From positions 1 to 48,891 of the IMG/VR virus record IMGVR_UViG_3300046660_000247: a stretch of DNA of 48,891 nt; one strand, written 5' to 3'. Of this stretch, positions 1 through 7,805 are shown one piece after another. The position numbers and the translations under genes were made by a program. Under the pieces are notes generated by a model. That model had not been told where the DNA came from. It did not search any database and worked only from the letters and a program-made list of their open reading frames with translations. This DNA is from a virus. Each line of letters starts with the position of its first letter. The stretch's first letter is position 1.

Positions 1-127
1 TAGTGCCACTTCTTGCCCCGTCGTTTGAGATACCGCATAGGGTCAAGATCGATTATGATAGTCTTCCGGGGTGGCAAATTAATATCTCCATTTGTAGTGC
101 AATTAGTAATGCAAAAACGGAAACTTT
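1..127. repeat. Terminal direct repeat, left copy (circular overlap)
   Basis: Bases 1-127 match 48765-48891 exactly. Bases 1-77 are the first 26 codons of the integrase on the minus strand, and the rest is its leader and promoter. An exact overlap of 127, a usual largest assembler k-mer, points to a circular assembly graph and not to a biological terminal repeat. The gene fragment at 1-77 is therefore a duplicate of the integrase 5' end at 48765-48841 and not a broken gene. Confidence 0.95.
92..113. promoter_or_regulatory. Operator-like site OL
   Basis: A 22-bp site with TGCA-N8-TGCA symmetry (TGCA at 98-101 and 110-113). It matches the site at 269-290 at 19 of 22 positions. It covers the -10 of the integrase promoter and sits 15 bp from the integrase start codon. 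A second physical copy at 48856-48877 is the circular duplicate. Confidence 0.5.
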
Positions 128-132
128 GTCAA
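103..132 (-). promoter_or_regulatory. Integrase promoter
   Basis: Read on the minus strand, TTGACA lies at 132-127 (perfect -35) and TACTAA at 108-103 (-10), 18 bp apart. The predicted start of transcription is about 20 nt before the ribosome site GGAG (89-86) and the TTG start codon (77-75) of the integrase. The -10 lies inside the repeat site 92-113, so a protein bound there would block transcription. Confidence 0.55.
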
Positions 133-246
133 TAAGCCATCGGAAGACATTTTAAATCGTGAAGCAATATCAGGTGCTTAGACGAAATCTTGTCGTCGCT
201 CCTCTATAGATTGTCATTTGAGGCGCACCGTAATGAAATCAAATGC
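128..246. other. Intergenic region, possible attP area
   Basis: No ORF of note. It lies between the integrase leader and the promoter of the HTH gene. It holds GTCGTCGC (192-199), the inverse of GCGACGAC (249-256). The 3' end of the integrase is covered by a convergent gene, so this upstream gap is the more likely place for an attachment site. No core can be named without the host sequence. Confidence 0.25.
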
Positions 247-275
247 TTGCGACGACTCAAAGCCTATGTTGTAGT
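247..275 (+). promoter_or_regulatory. Promoter of the HTH gene at 311
   Basis: TTGCGA (247-252) and TGTAGT (270-275) are 17 bp apart and point rightward to the HTH gene. The -10 overlaps the repeat site 269-290, mirroring the arrangement at the integrase promoter. Confidence 0.4.
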
Positions 276-290
276 GCATTTAGTGGTGCA
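269..290. promoter_or_regulatory. Operator-like site OR
   Basis: Second copy of the 22-bp site (19/22 identical to 92-113), with TGCA at 275-278 and 287-290. It overlaps the -10 of the rightward promoter. The two sites control opposite promoters, as expected for a phage regulator that sets integrase against its neighbour. Confidence 0.5.
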
Positions 291-310
291 TTTTTCACAG
301 GATTTTGGTC

Positions 311-643
311 ATGCAAGCCGCTATTAGCACAGGCCGCGACACGCTTACAAACACTTACGGCCTGACCCGCGACGAACTGATTATGCATTTGCGGGTTGCC
401 CCCGAGACGGTCGACGGTTGGTTGTCCGGATCGAGACGGCGGCCCCCATATTTCGACGCTGCGCTACGAGCCGCGAAAGCTGGTCTACATCCGATATCCG
501 CCGCGATCGTGCCGAACTACTGGAAAGAATTGGGCGTCGAGCAGCCACAGGTCAGGTTCTGGCAAAAGACCGGTCAAACACCCGCACCGGCTCGAATGGC
601 CGTCGCCTGGATTATTCACAGTCGGATAACAGGTCGGCGTTGA
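311..643 (+). CDS. Small HTH DNA-binding protein, Cro-like
   Basis: A 110-residue protein, first gene after the divergent control region. ATG at 311 is preferred to TTG at 305 because AGGA (299-302) sits 8 nt ahead. Residues 13-50 (YGLTRDELIMHLRVAPETVD) read as a helix-turn-helix. Residues 68-100 (YWKELGVEQPQVRFWQK then RMAVAWI) look like a second HTH and closely resemble the 62-residue protein at 46251-46439, its likely paralogue on the other side of the integrase. Position, size and the flanking operators suggest a Cro- or excisionase-like regulator. The family is not certain. A terminator follows at 715-766. Confidence 0.65.
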   Translation: MQAAISTGRDTLTNTYGLTRDELIMHLRVAPETVDGWLSGSRRRPPYFDAALRAAKAGLHPISAAIVPNYWKELGVEQPQVRFWQKTGQTPAPARMAVAWIIHSRITGRR

Positions 644-714
644 CAGAAGACGGACGGTTTCATAGCCTGCAACTGTCTCGATCGGAATTTCCAACCGAAT
701 ACGGGTATAGCGCC

Positions 715-766
715 AGAAAGCCTCGTGCCGGATCTTGTCACTCGGTTAGCGGGGCTTTCTCTTTTT
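715..766 (+). terminator. Rho-independent terminator
   Basis: AGAAAGCC (715-722) pairs with GGCTTTCT (753-760), followed by CTTTTT (761-766). The 30-nt loop is long, but the T-run and position between convergent genes fit a terminator for the 311-643 transcript. Confidence 0.5.
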
Positions 767-3038
767 AGCCGACCGCTCGCATTGTCGGCACAACATACCC
801 CTGCCCGATGTCGTAAGGCATTGTTACCCCCGGCTTGGCGTACAATGTCGGCCGGGTGTTGCCTTCCTGCATGATCGTGGTTGTCGCCTTGCCGACTGCA
901 ACGAACCCTAGCGACTCGCATATAAGCGCAATCTTCCGTGGCGGACGCTTCAGGCCGTTGTTGCGCAAGAGGTTCGTCACGGCCCACGATGACAGCCAGC
1001 CGTTCCGGAAGCCCTGCACGTCGCTTTCTATCGCCTCAATAATGTATTGCTCCGCGATACCATAGGACGCGCTTACGGCTTCGTCAGTGCTCGACGTGCG
1101 CGGCGCGATAACGCAGTTCTTGGCGGGGTTGAATTCTTCCTGAATCTGGTAGGTCAGGAGAAAATTCCGAATGATCGCCATGCCGTCGGCGCTAAGCCAA
1201 TCCCAAAGTCTCGGAAAATAGTTATCCGACAACATGCCGTCCCGCTCCATATCCTCGCGCGACTGTTGCGCGGTGTAGAAGACGGCGAAGCGCCGATCGT
1301 CCTTTTCCTTGATAATCGCGTCTTTGTGGTTGGTGCAGAAAAACCAATTGGCGCAATAGTCCCGGTTCATGCCGGCATCGATACCTTTTTTCTCGATTTC
1401 GACTTTCTTCCCGGTGATGTAGTTTTTCAACTTCTCCAGCATTTCGAGCTTTTCGAACATGTGGATTTCTTCGACGTTGATAAATATCCGGTTCCCAAGG
1501 AACGGGTTGAATTGCTTCGTGATCGACTCAGCTTCCGGCGTCCAGGAATACTTATCACCGATCGCATATGAGAGAACTTCGCCGATCGTGGATTTGCCGT
1601 TGCCTTTTGTGCCCTGAAGAACCGGTGACCAAAGAAATTTCTTGCCGGGATATTGGACCAGGGCGGCCATCCACGACAGCAATATTTCCCGATCGCGTTG
1701 GTTCGGCAACAGACGGCGCAAGAATTCGAGGAACGGAGCGGGGTCGCCCTCGATCGTCCGGATTTCCTCGCAAAAGTAAATGTTGATCGCTTCGCCGATG
1801 ATGACACCGGACGGTGACATAGGACGAAAACACGTGCGCTGCACCTTGGGGAACCGTATCGCCCGGTTGACGGTGAAGGCATCCCACGCCGAATAGGTCG
1901 GCTTGCTGCCGTCAAATGACATAGCGAACTGATGACCGCCGAACATGACGTCAAATTGCGTTCGCTTCAGGAGTCGACCACCAGGCACCATGACCCGCTC
2001 GTCAAGCTCGACATAGACGCAGCCTTTGAAATAGTCTGGCAAATCACCGATGCCGAGAAATTCCCTGCCGTCGCCGTTCACTGCCACAGGTTCGGACAAC
2101 GCGTCACCTGGAGCGGCAAGCGGAATGTTCATTTGACGCGGGCGAGCGTAGACGTTGCGGCACGATCGAACGGCCTTGCTGACCGTCTCGGCTCGATAGT
2201 CGGACCGCTTGTCATATTTTTCGCGCATCAGTCCAGAGCGTCGAAACAAACGGTCCATACGCGCCGTGTTCTTGCCGGCATAAAACGCAAGGTGATTAAA
2301 TAGCGCCTGGTCGGCGCTGGAGCGGTCGAAGGCGTCACCTGTGGTTGATGGGTACACACGCCCCAAAACATCCGCCCGCGCTTCCCATAGGTCGCCTACG
2401 GTCGCAGTATCGCCGAACGACGCAGCAATGCCGCCTTTGGCTGCGCACATGATCCTGATAAGCTCGTCATCGTCTGCCGGCCCGTTCCAATCCGGGTCCG
2501 TCGTATCGGCAAACGGCACGGCGTCGGCCGGGTCGCTCGATACCGGCACGAGCGCGGCAAGGGTCGACGTCCAGTCGAGATTGATATTCCCTTGCATCCC
2601 CTGCCCGAGCGCAACGAAGCGCTTGGTTGAATAATATTCCAACCAGGTGCCGGGGCGTGTCGCTGTGCCGAACTTGTGCTTGCGCGGACCGAGCGCCAAC
2701 GGGTCGCACACGCCCATGATATGCAAGCCGGTTCCGTTCACGGATACTTCCATGCAGGCGCCGGGGAACATCGCCGCGATCTGAAGCGCTTCAGGATGCC
2801 ATTGACCGCTGACGGGGTCGCGGCAGTCGTCCAGGTCGAAAAGGAAATAAGGATCGTTGTCAGTCAGCACCAGGCCGACACGAAGGCCGGTTGCCGTCGC
2901 TTGTTCATAGGTCATCCACTGCGACGGGTCGTGCGGGTCGATCGCATAGCCGGTGCGCGGATCCGTCGGAACCTTGCGCGGCTTGCCGCCTGGAATAAGC
3001 GTCGGCTGTTCTGACCAGTTGATAAAGTGAAATGTCAT
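765..3038 (-). CDS. Primase-polymerase/SF3 helicase (DNA replication)
   Basis: A 757-residue two-part replication protein. The N-terminal third looks like an AEP/prim-pol (NrS-1 polymerase-like) domain: LFDLDDC gives acidic residues D68 and D70, GLHI follows near 105, and WLEYYSTKRF near 132 resembles the third motif. The C-terminal part is a D5/DUF5906-type superfamily 3 helicase with Walker A GTKGNGKST (476-484), Walker B RIFINVEE (517-524) and a later FFCTNHKDAI sensor-like segment. It probably primes and unwinds phage DNA for the family B polymerase at 14722-16650. It is the last gene of the leftward early operon, 3 nt after the gene at 3042-3230. Confidence 0.88.
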   Translation of the reverse strand: MTFHFINWSEQPTLIPGGKPRKVPTDPRTGYAIDPHDPSQWMTYEQATATGLRVGLVLTDNDPYFLFDLDDCRDPVSGQWHPEALQIAAMFPGACMEVSVNGTGLHIMGVCDPLALGPRKHKFGTATRPGTWLEYYSTKRFVALGQGMQGNINLDWTSTLAALVPVSSDPADAVPFADTTDPDWNGPADDDELIRIMCAAKGGIAASFGDTATVGDLWEARADVLGRVYPSTTGDAFDRSSADQALFNHLAFYAGKNTARMDRLFRRSGLMREKYDKRSDYRAETVSKAVRSCRNVYARPRQMNIPLAAPGDALSEPVAVNGDGREFLGIGDLPDYFKGCVYVELDERVMVPGGRLLKRTQFDVMFGGHQFAMSFDGSKPTYSAWDAFTVNRAIRFPKVQRTCFRPMSPSGVIIGEAINIYFCEEIRTIEGDPAPFLEFLRRLLPNQRDREILLSWMAALVQYPGKKFLWSPVLQGTKGNGKSTIGEVLSYAIGDKYSWTPEAESITKQFNPFLGNRIFINVEEIHMFEKLEMLEKLKNYITGKKVEIEKKGIDAGMNRDYCANWFFCTNHKDAIIKEKDDRRFAVFYTAQQSREDMERDGMLSDNYFPRLWDWLSADGMAIIRNFLLTYQIQEEFNPAKNCVIAPRTSSTDEAVSASYGIAEQYIIEAIESDVQGFRNGWLSSWAVTNLLRNNGLKRPPRKIALICESLGFVAVGKATTTIMQEGNTRPTLYAKPGVTMPYDIGQGYVVPTMRAVG

Positions 3039-3041
3039 GAT

Positions 3042-3230
3042 CTAAGCGCGCACCCTGTAAGCCGTTATCCGGCCAAGGTCGGAAACGTCGTCAGCATATG
3101 GCCCCCATTGCCAAAGATATGCCGGATTGTTCTCGAACTCTTCACCGTCCGCAAAACGGACGTCTACACGCATTGAACGATTGACAGGCAAGCCGCGCCC
3201 GTCGTGGTCAAGCCACTGTCTCGACTTCAT
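3042..3230 (-). CDS. Small hypothetical protein
   Basis: 62 residues, starting MKSRQWLDHDGRGL and ending DLGRITAYRVRA, rich in W and D. The ATG at 3230 has AGGTG 6 nt ahead, so the longer arginine-rich reading from 3326 is probably not used. It overlaps the previous gene by 23 nt and precedes the primase-helicase. Function unknown. Confidence 0.6.
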   Translation of the reverse strand: MKSRQWLDHDGRGLPVNRSMRVDVRFADGEEFENNPAYLWQWGPYADDVSDLGRITAYRVRA

Positions 3231-3435
3231 CGGCGCACCTGAAACCGGCCTTCGCGATGATGGTCCGTTGTTCGTCCGTCGCCGGCTTGAACGTCGGGAC
3301 GTAGCGGATTGCCTTCGAACCGTCACGAAGCGTCACAGCTTCAAGCGGGGTCGAGTAACGGAACGCCTGTGCCGGTGACTTTGCAACACACGCATGCGCG
3401 TTCTTGCGACCTGTGAAATTCTTGAACTGTTTCAT
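3208..3435 (-). CDS. Small hypothetical protein
   Basis: 75 residues, basic at the N-terminus (MKQFKNFTGRKNAHAC), with no family I recognise. It starts just after the stop of the GIY-YIG gene, with GGAGG 11 nt ahead of ATG. Operon position suggests an early-expressed protein. Confidence 0.65.
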   Translation of the reverse strand: MKQFKNFTGRKNAHACVAKSPAQAFRYSTPLEAVTLRDGSKAIRYVPTFKPATDEQRTIIAKAGFRCADEVETVA

Positions 3436-3436
3436 G

Positions 3437-4171
3437 TTACATCGGCCTCCGTTTCGTTTGTTTCATGTGCGAGCAGACTTCGTCAATCCAGCCGCGACAA
3501 TGCGCCCTGTTATACGCACCTTTTGCACCCAACATGAAGTCATTTCGAGACGTGTATTTCAATGCTTCCGCAACGCACCGGTCTTTCGTCCAATATCCTC
3601 TAGGACGAAAACGGGGTGTCATGTGGTCACAAATTTCACGCAACCAACCGTTTCGTTGCGCTGCCACGTATGCGCCACCTTCCCCATGAAGGAACTCTCT
3701 GGCGGTCTTGTATTTCAGCGCTGCCTTAGCGCAGCGTTGTTTGTTCCAATGACCTTTTACGTTTATTACCCGCTCCATATGTGCACAAACGTCGTCCAGC
3801 CACCCTTTACGATGTGCTGCGGTATAAGCGCTTTTCACACCCAACTCGAAAGCTCGCCGTGTCGAATATTTCGATGCCGCCTCGACACAACGTTCTTTCG
3901 TCCAGCGTGATTCACTGCCGCCAAGCGACCCGGCGACGTTGATATTTACCGTTTCGACGCCGATAACCCGCAAGAAACGAACGGCCTTTGCTTCGAAGCG
4001 TTGGGCGACGTGGTCGGGCATTGGTCCAGTCTTCAGAATAGAGTGACTGCCCACGAAAAGCTGAGGCTTGCGCCGTTTGTGATCAAGCATTCGTCTAACA
4101 AACTGCCCTGTCAAACCGGCGTATGCTTGTCCTGTTTCATTATTCAGAATGATATAGACTAGCCGTGTCAC
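3437..4171 (-). CDS. GIY-YIG nuclease-like protein with three 52-residue repeats (A)
   Basis: 244 residues. Residues 1-88 form a GIY-YIG-like domain: VYI at 5-7, YAG at 17-19, basic [10 protein letters not shown], and a conserved E near 60. Then follow three tandem repeats of about 52 residues (89-140, 142-193, 194-244), each with W-x4-C near the start, KY-x5-F, AY-x2-A, a GW[LI] step and C-x2-HM at the end. The repeats are probably helical DNA-binding modules. The Cys and Cys/His positions could bind metal. GTG start at 4171 overlaps the stop of the previous gene (GTGA) and has GGAG 7 nt ahead. It is the paralogue of 6102-6830. Possibly a homing endonuclease or a DNA-processing enzyme. Confidence 0.8.
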   Translation of the reverse strand: MTRLVYIILNNETGQAYAGLTGQFVRRMLDHKRRKPQLFVGSHSILKTGPMPDHVAQRFEAKAVRFLRVIGVETVNINVAGSLGGSESRWTKERCVEAASKYSTRRAFELGVKSAYTAAHRKGWLDDVCAHMERVINVKGHWNKQRCAKAALKYKTAREFLHGEGGAYVAAQRNGWLREICDHMTPRFRPRGYWTKDRCVAEALKYTSRNDFMLGAKGAYNRAHCRGWIDEVCSHMKQTKRRPM

Positions 4172-5775
4172 GTCGGTCTCCGTAGAGGTTCATTCGAGAA
4201 CGGGATGTCATCGGACCAACAGCACCACATACAGTCCATAGTTGCCGCACCCTGACCCGTGAAATCCACTCTCCAGGTTAACGGATGACACGCTTTTGGC
4301 GGGTGTTTCTTCCACAGTTTGTGACGCTTATCCGCGTTCCAATATGTTGCTTTCAGATACATGGCGATGAACGGAAAGCCGAGCTCGTGCGCGTGTGTAA
4401 TGAAGTCGTCAGCGGCGAAGAACGGCGGGTTTGTGATAAACCCCATACGCGTCCAGGCCGGCAGTTTCGGAAGCTCCAGAAAGTCGACCCCGCCGAACCC
4501 GAACCCCTTATGGTATCGATCGGATGACAGGACGGTGAAGCCGTTTGCCGCGATAACTCGCGCCATATGACCGCGACCGCACGCGAGCTCCGCAACAACA
4601 TCTGGAATGACGTCGCGATACCGATCAATTAGCGCTTGCGTCGGCTCGGGCGGCGTGCCGTAAAAATCGTTTTCCGAGCGCTTGGTTGTTACGCTACTGC
4701 CGGCCATCAGCGACCCGAGATTATTCACCGGTTCATGCTCCAATGGTTTCGGCAAAGGCTTCAATGAACGCTTTCGCTTGATAGGCGTTGATCGCGTTTC
4801 CATAACCGCGCAAGCGTCCCACTCGGGCGGAAGCCCCATGAGCCAACGGGAATGTGCCGGGTTCAACTGCCCGCCACCGCTCATCCCGGCAGAAAAGCCA
4901 ATCTGCATCACGCCAGAAACCGTTAGTCGGGCCGGTTCCTTGATGTCCTGCATCAACTGTTGCGGACCCATTTCGTTCTTGCGGTCGCCCGATCGGCTGC
5001 GAAAGTTGTCCACCGCCGGCGTCGGCCATGTCGCCATGTGTGCCACATCGATCAACGACATTCCGACATTCGCCCCGCGCGCCTTCTGTTGTTCCGGCGT
5101 CTCGGGTGAACCGCGTGTCGCGTCCGCTGCTCCAGTCGTCGGCCAACCCGCTAAGTTCGCCTGTCGCGGAAGCTGATCGAACCGTTCCGTTCCGTCCGAT
5201 CGGGGCTTGATGTCGCTGCCCGAGTCCTTCCAATCGCGCGTCGTGGGTAACACCCACGACGCGAACTGTGCCATCGTCGCCAATGACGGGGATCCCGCCC
5301 CAGGACGGTCCACTATCGCGAAATCCGGTCCCGCTGCGCTGGCCTTCTCCGAAGGCCAGCCTTTTCGCTCCAAAGAATTGTCGGTGTCTTTCGTGCGGCG
5401 CCCCGTAGCCCGCAGAAGGGGAAACGACCGCCCCGCAGGCGTAACCCATTCCTTCCAGGTCAGATTGTACAAGGTCGAGCCAAGCATATCCGTCTTTTGA
5501 CGCAACTTGTTCGCCAACGATTTCTGAAGGTCCGCACTCGTGGATGAGATGCTGCCAAGACGGCCATAAGTGCCGCTCGTCATCAAACCCGCCTCTTTTG
5601 CCTGACGCGCTGAAAGGCTGGCAGGGGCAAGAACCTGTCCATATAGGACGGTCGTCACTCCAGCCGACAAGCCTAAGTCCGTAACTCCAGACTCCAATGC
5701 CTGCAAAGAAATGGCACTGTGTGAAAGATCGAAGTTCGGAAGGCTTAATGTCACGGATATCTCTTTCATCCACAA
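4168..5775 (-). CDS. Overlapping-frame ORF fused to an N6-adenine methyltransferase domain
   Basis: 535 residues if read from TTG 5775 (ATG 5769 is the next start). The first 348 residues lie in another frame inside the Dcm gene (4733-5860), yet they look like real protein: [13 protein letters not shown], repeated WPT steps ([14 protein letters not shown]), and [16 protein letters not shown], a stretch I recall from a conserved phage and bacterial family. The final 186 residues are an adenine-methyltransferase-like domain with SAM motif ELACGRGH and catalytic NPPF. That part could also be translated alone from GTG 4728, which follows the Dcm stop by 4 nt and has GGAG 9 nt ahead. The methyltransferase domain is well supported. 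Expression of the upstream frame is inferred. Confidence 0.7.
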   Translation of the reverse strand: MWMKEISVTLSLPNFDLSHSAISLQALESGVTDLGLSAGVTTVLYGQVLAPASLSARQAKEAGLMTSGTYGRLGSISSTSADLQKSLANKLRQKTDMLGSTLYNLTWKEWVTPAGRSFPLLRATGRRTKDTDNSLERKGWPSEKASAAGPDFAIVDRPGAGSPSLATMAQFASWVLPTTRDWKDSGSDIKPRSDGTERFDQLPRQANLAGWPTTGAADATRGSPETPEQQKARGANVGMSLIDVAHMATWPTPAVDNFRSRSGDRKNEMGPQQLMQDIKEPARLTVSGVMQIGFSAGMSGGGQLNPAHSRWLMGLPPEWDACAVMETRSTPIKRKRSLKPLPKPLEHEPVNNLGSLMAGSSVTTKRSENDFYGTPPEPTQALIDRYRDVIPDVVAELACGRGHMARVIAANGFTVLSSDRYHKGFGFGGVDFLELPKLPAWTRMGFITNPPFFAADDFITHAHELGFPFIAMYLKATYWNADKRHKLWKKHPPKACHPLTWRVDFTGQGAATMDCMWCCWSDDIPFSNEPLRRPT

Positions 5776-5860
5776 TGCCAGGGGCGATATGACCGGCCTC
5801 TATGAGATTTCGCAGCCATTGCGCCGCGAACGGATCAATTTCATTGTAAAACGCCGTCAT
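4733..5860 (-). CDS. C5-cytosine DNA methyltransferase (Dcm-like)
   Basis: 375 residues. Motif I is [12 protein letters not shown], motif IV is [14 protein letters not shown] with catalytic Cys in PCQ, motif VI is VGEQVASK (E in the EQV triad), motif VIII is [10 protein letters not shown], and motif X is [12 protein letters not shown] near the C-terminus. The ATG at 5860 overlaps the stop of the upstream gene, so the longer reading from 6010 is rejected. Residues of the target-recognition region are rich in G, R and D, probably because a second frame is also coding (4168-5775). It likely protects phage DNA from host restriction, together with the adenine methyltransferase encoded next. Confidence 0.9.
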   Translation of the reverse strand: MTAFYNEIDPFAAQWLRNLIEAGHIAPGIVDERDIRDIKPSELRSFTQCHFFAGIGVWSYGLRLVGWSDDRPIWTGSCPCQPFSASGKRGGFDDERHLWPSWQHLIHECGPSEIVGEQVASKDGYAWLDLVQSDLEGMGYACGAVVSPSAGYGAPHERHRQFFGAKRLAFGEGQRSGTGFRDSGPSWGGIPVIGDDGTVRVVGVTHDARLEGLGQRHQAPIGRNGTVRSASATGELSGLADDWSSGRDTRFTRDAGTTEGARGECRNVVDRCGTHGDMADAGGGQLSQPIGRPQERNGSATVDAGHQGTGPTNGFWRDADWLFCRDERWRAVEPGTFPLAHGASARVGRLRGYGNAINAYQAKAFIEAFAETIGA

Positions 5861-6105
5861 CAGCCGAGCACCGTATCCACCAGACCGCGTTTGTAGACAG
5901 CGGCTAGAATGGCGTCGTCCAGATCGGCGGCCTTCATGTTGCGTTTGACGGCGGCGGACTTGCGCGCGGTGAACGCACCGGCTTTCTTGCGGAGCGCCGA
6001 CACGTGGCACGGCTCGACGCCGAAGATACGCGCGACATGTTCGCGACCGACTTCAGGGAACTTGCGGAGATAATCCGTTATGCGCTCGTCATGGAACGAA
6101 GTCAT
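5860..6105 (-). CDS. Small HTH-like protein
   Basis: 81 residues. ERITDYLRKFPEVGREHVAR with the following FGVEPCHVSALRKKAG is compatible with a helix-turn-helix. ATG at 6105 overlaps the stop of the GIY-YIG gene (ATGA), so the start 9 codons upstream is unlikely. Its stop overlaps the Dcm start. Possibly a regulator or accessory factor of the neighbouring methyltransferase. Not assigned to a family. Confidence 0.65.
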   Translation of the reverse strand: MTSFHDERITDYLRKFPEVGREHVARIFGVEPCHVSALRKKAGAFTARKSAAVKRNMKAADLDDAILAAVYKRGLVDTVLG

Positions 6106-6830
6106 CGCGCTTGATACCCCATGTGTTTGCAAATGTCGTTAAGCCACCGATTGCGATACGCGGCGCTGTAACAACCCTTTGCTTTTTTATTAAACTCAGA
6201 CCGTGTCCGAAATTTCAAAGCCTCTTCGGCACAACGTTTTTTGGTCCAAAAGTTGGCAGGCGTCTGCGCAAGGCTCATGTGTGCGCACACCGATCGCAGA
6301 AACCCCTTACGCAGTGCCGCGTAGTACGCGCTTCTTGCGTTTCGAGCGAAGTCACTCCGCGTCGAGTATTTCGCCGCCTCTTCCGCGCACCGTTCCCTTG
6401 TCCAGTATCCGTTAGGATTGCATTGCCGGACCATGTGGCTGCAAATGTCATTTAGCCACCTGTTACGATATGCAGCGTCGTAAGCCCCTGCACCGGCTCG
6501 CTGGAAATCACTACGGTTCGTATATTTCAACGCCTCTTCGGCACAACGTTGCTTCGTCCAGATCAGCCCCACCGGTTGACCGAGTGAACCTGTTTTCGCG
6601 ACATTCACAGTGCAGAAGCCGACGAGTCGCAGATAGGAAATTGCATCCGCTTCTTTCCGTTGCGCTGCCGCAGCCGACATGGGTTCCGTCTTAAATACGG
6701 TGTGACGGCCTGAAAAAAGGTGGGATTTCTTGCGACGGTGACGTGCAATTCTCGCCCCAAATTGCTTCGTCAAACCGACGTATGCTTGTCGGGTTTCGTG
6801 GTTGGCGATGATGTAAACAACGTGTGTCAT
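6102..6830 (-). CDS. GIY-YIG nuclease-like protein with three 52-residue repeats (B)
   Basis: 242 residues, same architecture as the protein at 3437-4171: GIY-YIG-like domain (VYI at 5-7, YVG at 17-19) then three repeats beginning WTKQRC, WTRERC and WTKKRC and ending C-x2-HM. The repeats within this copy are close to one another (RCAEEALKY/RCAEEAAKY/RCAEEALKF), so they may have arisen or been homogenised recently. ATGA coupling joins it to the TetR-like gene upstream and to the HTH-like gene downstream. Confidence 0.8.
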   Translation of the reverse strand: MTHVVYIIANHETRQAYVGLTKQFGARIARHRRKKSHLFSGRHTVFKTEPMSAAAAQRKEADAISYLRLVGFCTVNVAKTGSLGQPVGLIWTKQRCAEEALKYTNRSDFQRAGAGAYDAAYRNRWLNDICSHMVRQCNPNGYWTRERCAEEAAKYSTRSDFARNARSAYYAALRKGFLRSVCAHMSLAQTPANFWTKKRCAEEALKFRTRSEFNKKAKGCYSAAYRNRWLNDICKHMGYQAR

Positions 6831-7069
6831 ACGTCATTTTCCGCACGTACGTAACCCATTCGGTCACCAACAAATCGTTCATCGTTCATCACAGCCGACC
6901 ACAAGGACGTGTAACGTGGGAAATATGCTCTTACGGTTCGGTCGCTTGTTTCCATTTCGCATTCGCTGGCGACGGCGTTCCAATTCACACGCAACAACCC
7001 GTCACGGTTCGCAACGCGAATCGCGGCATCAAGGATAATCGTTCGGCGGGTCGGTGCGGGGAGCTTCAT
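6827..7069 (-). CDS. TetR-type HTH domain protein, short
   Basis: 80 residues. TRRTIILDAAIRVANRDGLL followed by VNWNAVASECEMETSDRTVRAYF and a Y-x2-LW segment matches the N-terminal DNA-binding domain of TetR regulators. The ligand-binding C-terminal domain is absent, as in small phage variants. ATG at 7069 overlaps the stop of the VRR-NUC gene, so the longer reading from 7153 is a shadow. Possibly regulates the early operon. Confidence 0.7.
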   Translation of the reverse strand: MKLPAPTRRTIILDAAIRVANRDGLLRVNWNAVASECEMETSDRTVRAYFPRYTSLWSAVMNDERFVGDRMGYVRAENDV

Positions 7070-7578
7070 ACGGCTACGCCTCGCACTCGGCTGACATATC
7101 CATGATATTGCCCCTCGTGTGTGACGAACATTCCGATTCCGCCAAGTTGACAAACGCTGATCAAAAACGCCTCTTGCGCTCGATCGCGATCATTTTCCGG
7201 CCGTGTCCAGCCGGGGTGTTTCACTTCGACCGCCGTAAACACACCGACGGTTTTCCCGACGAGCTCGGGGCGCACCACAACGGGTGTAATGCCGATCAGA
7301 TCCGAAGATTTCCAGACGTCGTTTAGCTTCTTGCTGTCATTCCCCAAGCCGTAACGGATCATGCGGCTTTGTTCGCCATCATCCTTCGCCGCCATGCACG
7401 CGCCGTTGTTGTTCCGCCACAGTGCGGCCCCGAGCTTCGGCGCGTCGACACGCAATCTTGCCTGTGTGGATGCTTCGGACGAACCGCCGTCGAAAGTTGA
7501 CGGGACGTACAGCGCGCGCAATTCTTCAAGCGCGGCGGCCGGCACGTTCCACTTGATCGCCCATTCCGCAAACGTCAT
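7066..7578 (-). CDS. VRR-NUC domain nuclease
   Basis: 170 residues. LWRNNNGA, RYGLGNDSKKL, SSDLIGITP, AVEVKHPGW and AQEAFLISVCQLGGIGMFV follow in the order expected for the VRR-NUC family of PD-(D/E)XK nucleases, with DLIG and EVK carrying the catalytic acids and lysine. Phage members are thought to process branched DNA. Coupled by ATGA overlap to genes on both sides. Confidence 0.85.
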   Translation of the reverse strand: MTFAEWAIKWNVPAAALEELRALYVPSTFDGGSSEASTQARLRVDAPKLGAALWRNNNGACMAAKDDGEQSRMIRYGLGNDSKKLNDVWKSSDLIGITPVVVRPELVGKTVGVFTAVEVKHPGWTRPENDRDRAQEAFLISVCQLGGIGMFVTHEGQYHGYVSRVRGVAV

Positions 7579-7805
7579 GCCAACGCCTCAGCCGCTTCGG
7601 TCATCATCCTTTTGACACGACCGAAGACGATTGAGATTGCTGCGTCCTGGTCCAGATCCGGTGAAGCGTCGATAGCCGCTTTCAGGTCGTCCAGATCGCT
7701 GTCATATTTCTGTTTGCATTCCTTCGCTTCTTTCACGAAGTCATCGCAGATCGTGTTGATACGCTGCGAAAGCTGATCGAACGTGATAGACGGTGTGATT
7801 GCCAT
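7575..7805 (-). CDS. Small helical hypothetical protein
   Basis: 76 residues, acidic and predicted mostly helical (QRINTICDDFVKEAKECKQK, FGRVKRMMTEAAEALA). ATG at 7805 overlaps the upstream stop (TAATG) and its stop overlaps the VRR-NUC start. Function unknown. Confidence 0.65.
   Translation of the reverse strand: MAITPSITFDQLSQRINTICDDFVKEAKECKQKYDSDLDDLKAAIDASPDLDQDAAISIVFGRVKRMMTEAAEALA

Noticed and set aside
1-77. Truncated integrase pseudogene
   Set aside because: Exact duplicate of the integrase 5' end produced by the circular overlap.
1047-1571. 174-residue plus-strand ORF
   Set aside because: Antisense to the primase-helicase; the opposite strand carries clear helicase motifs.
4733-6010. 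Longer Dcm reading from 6010
   Set aside because: The first 50 residues are Arg-rich and overlap the HTH-like gene in another frame; ATG 5860 is coupled to that gene's stop.
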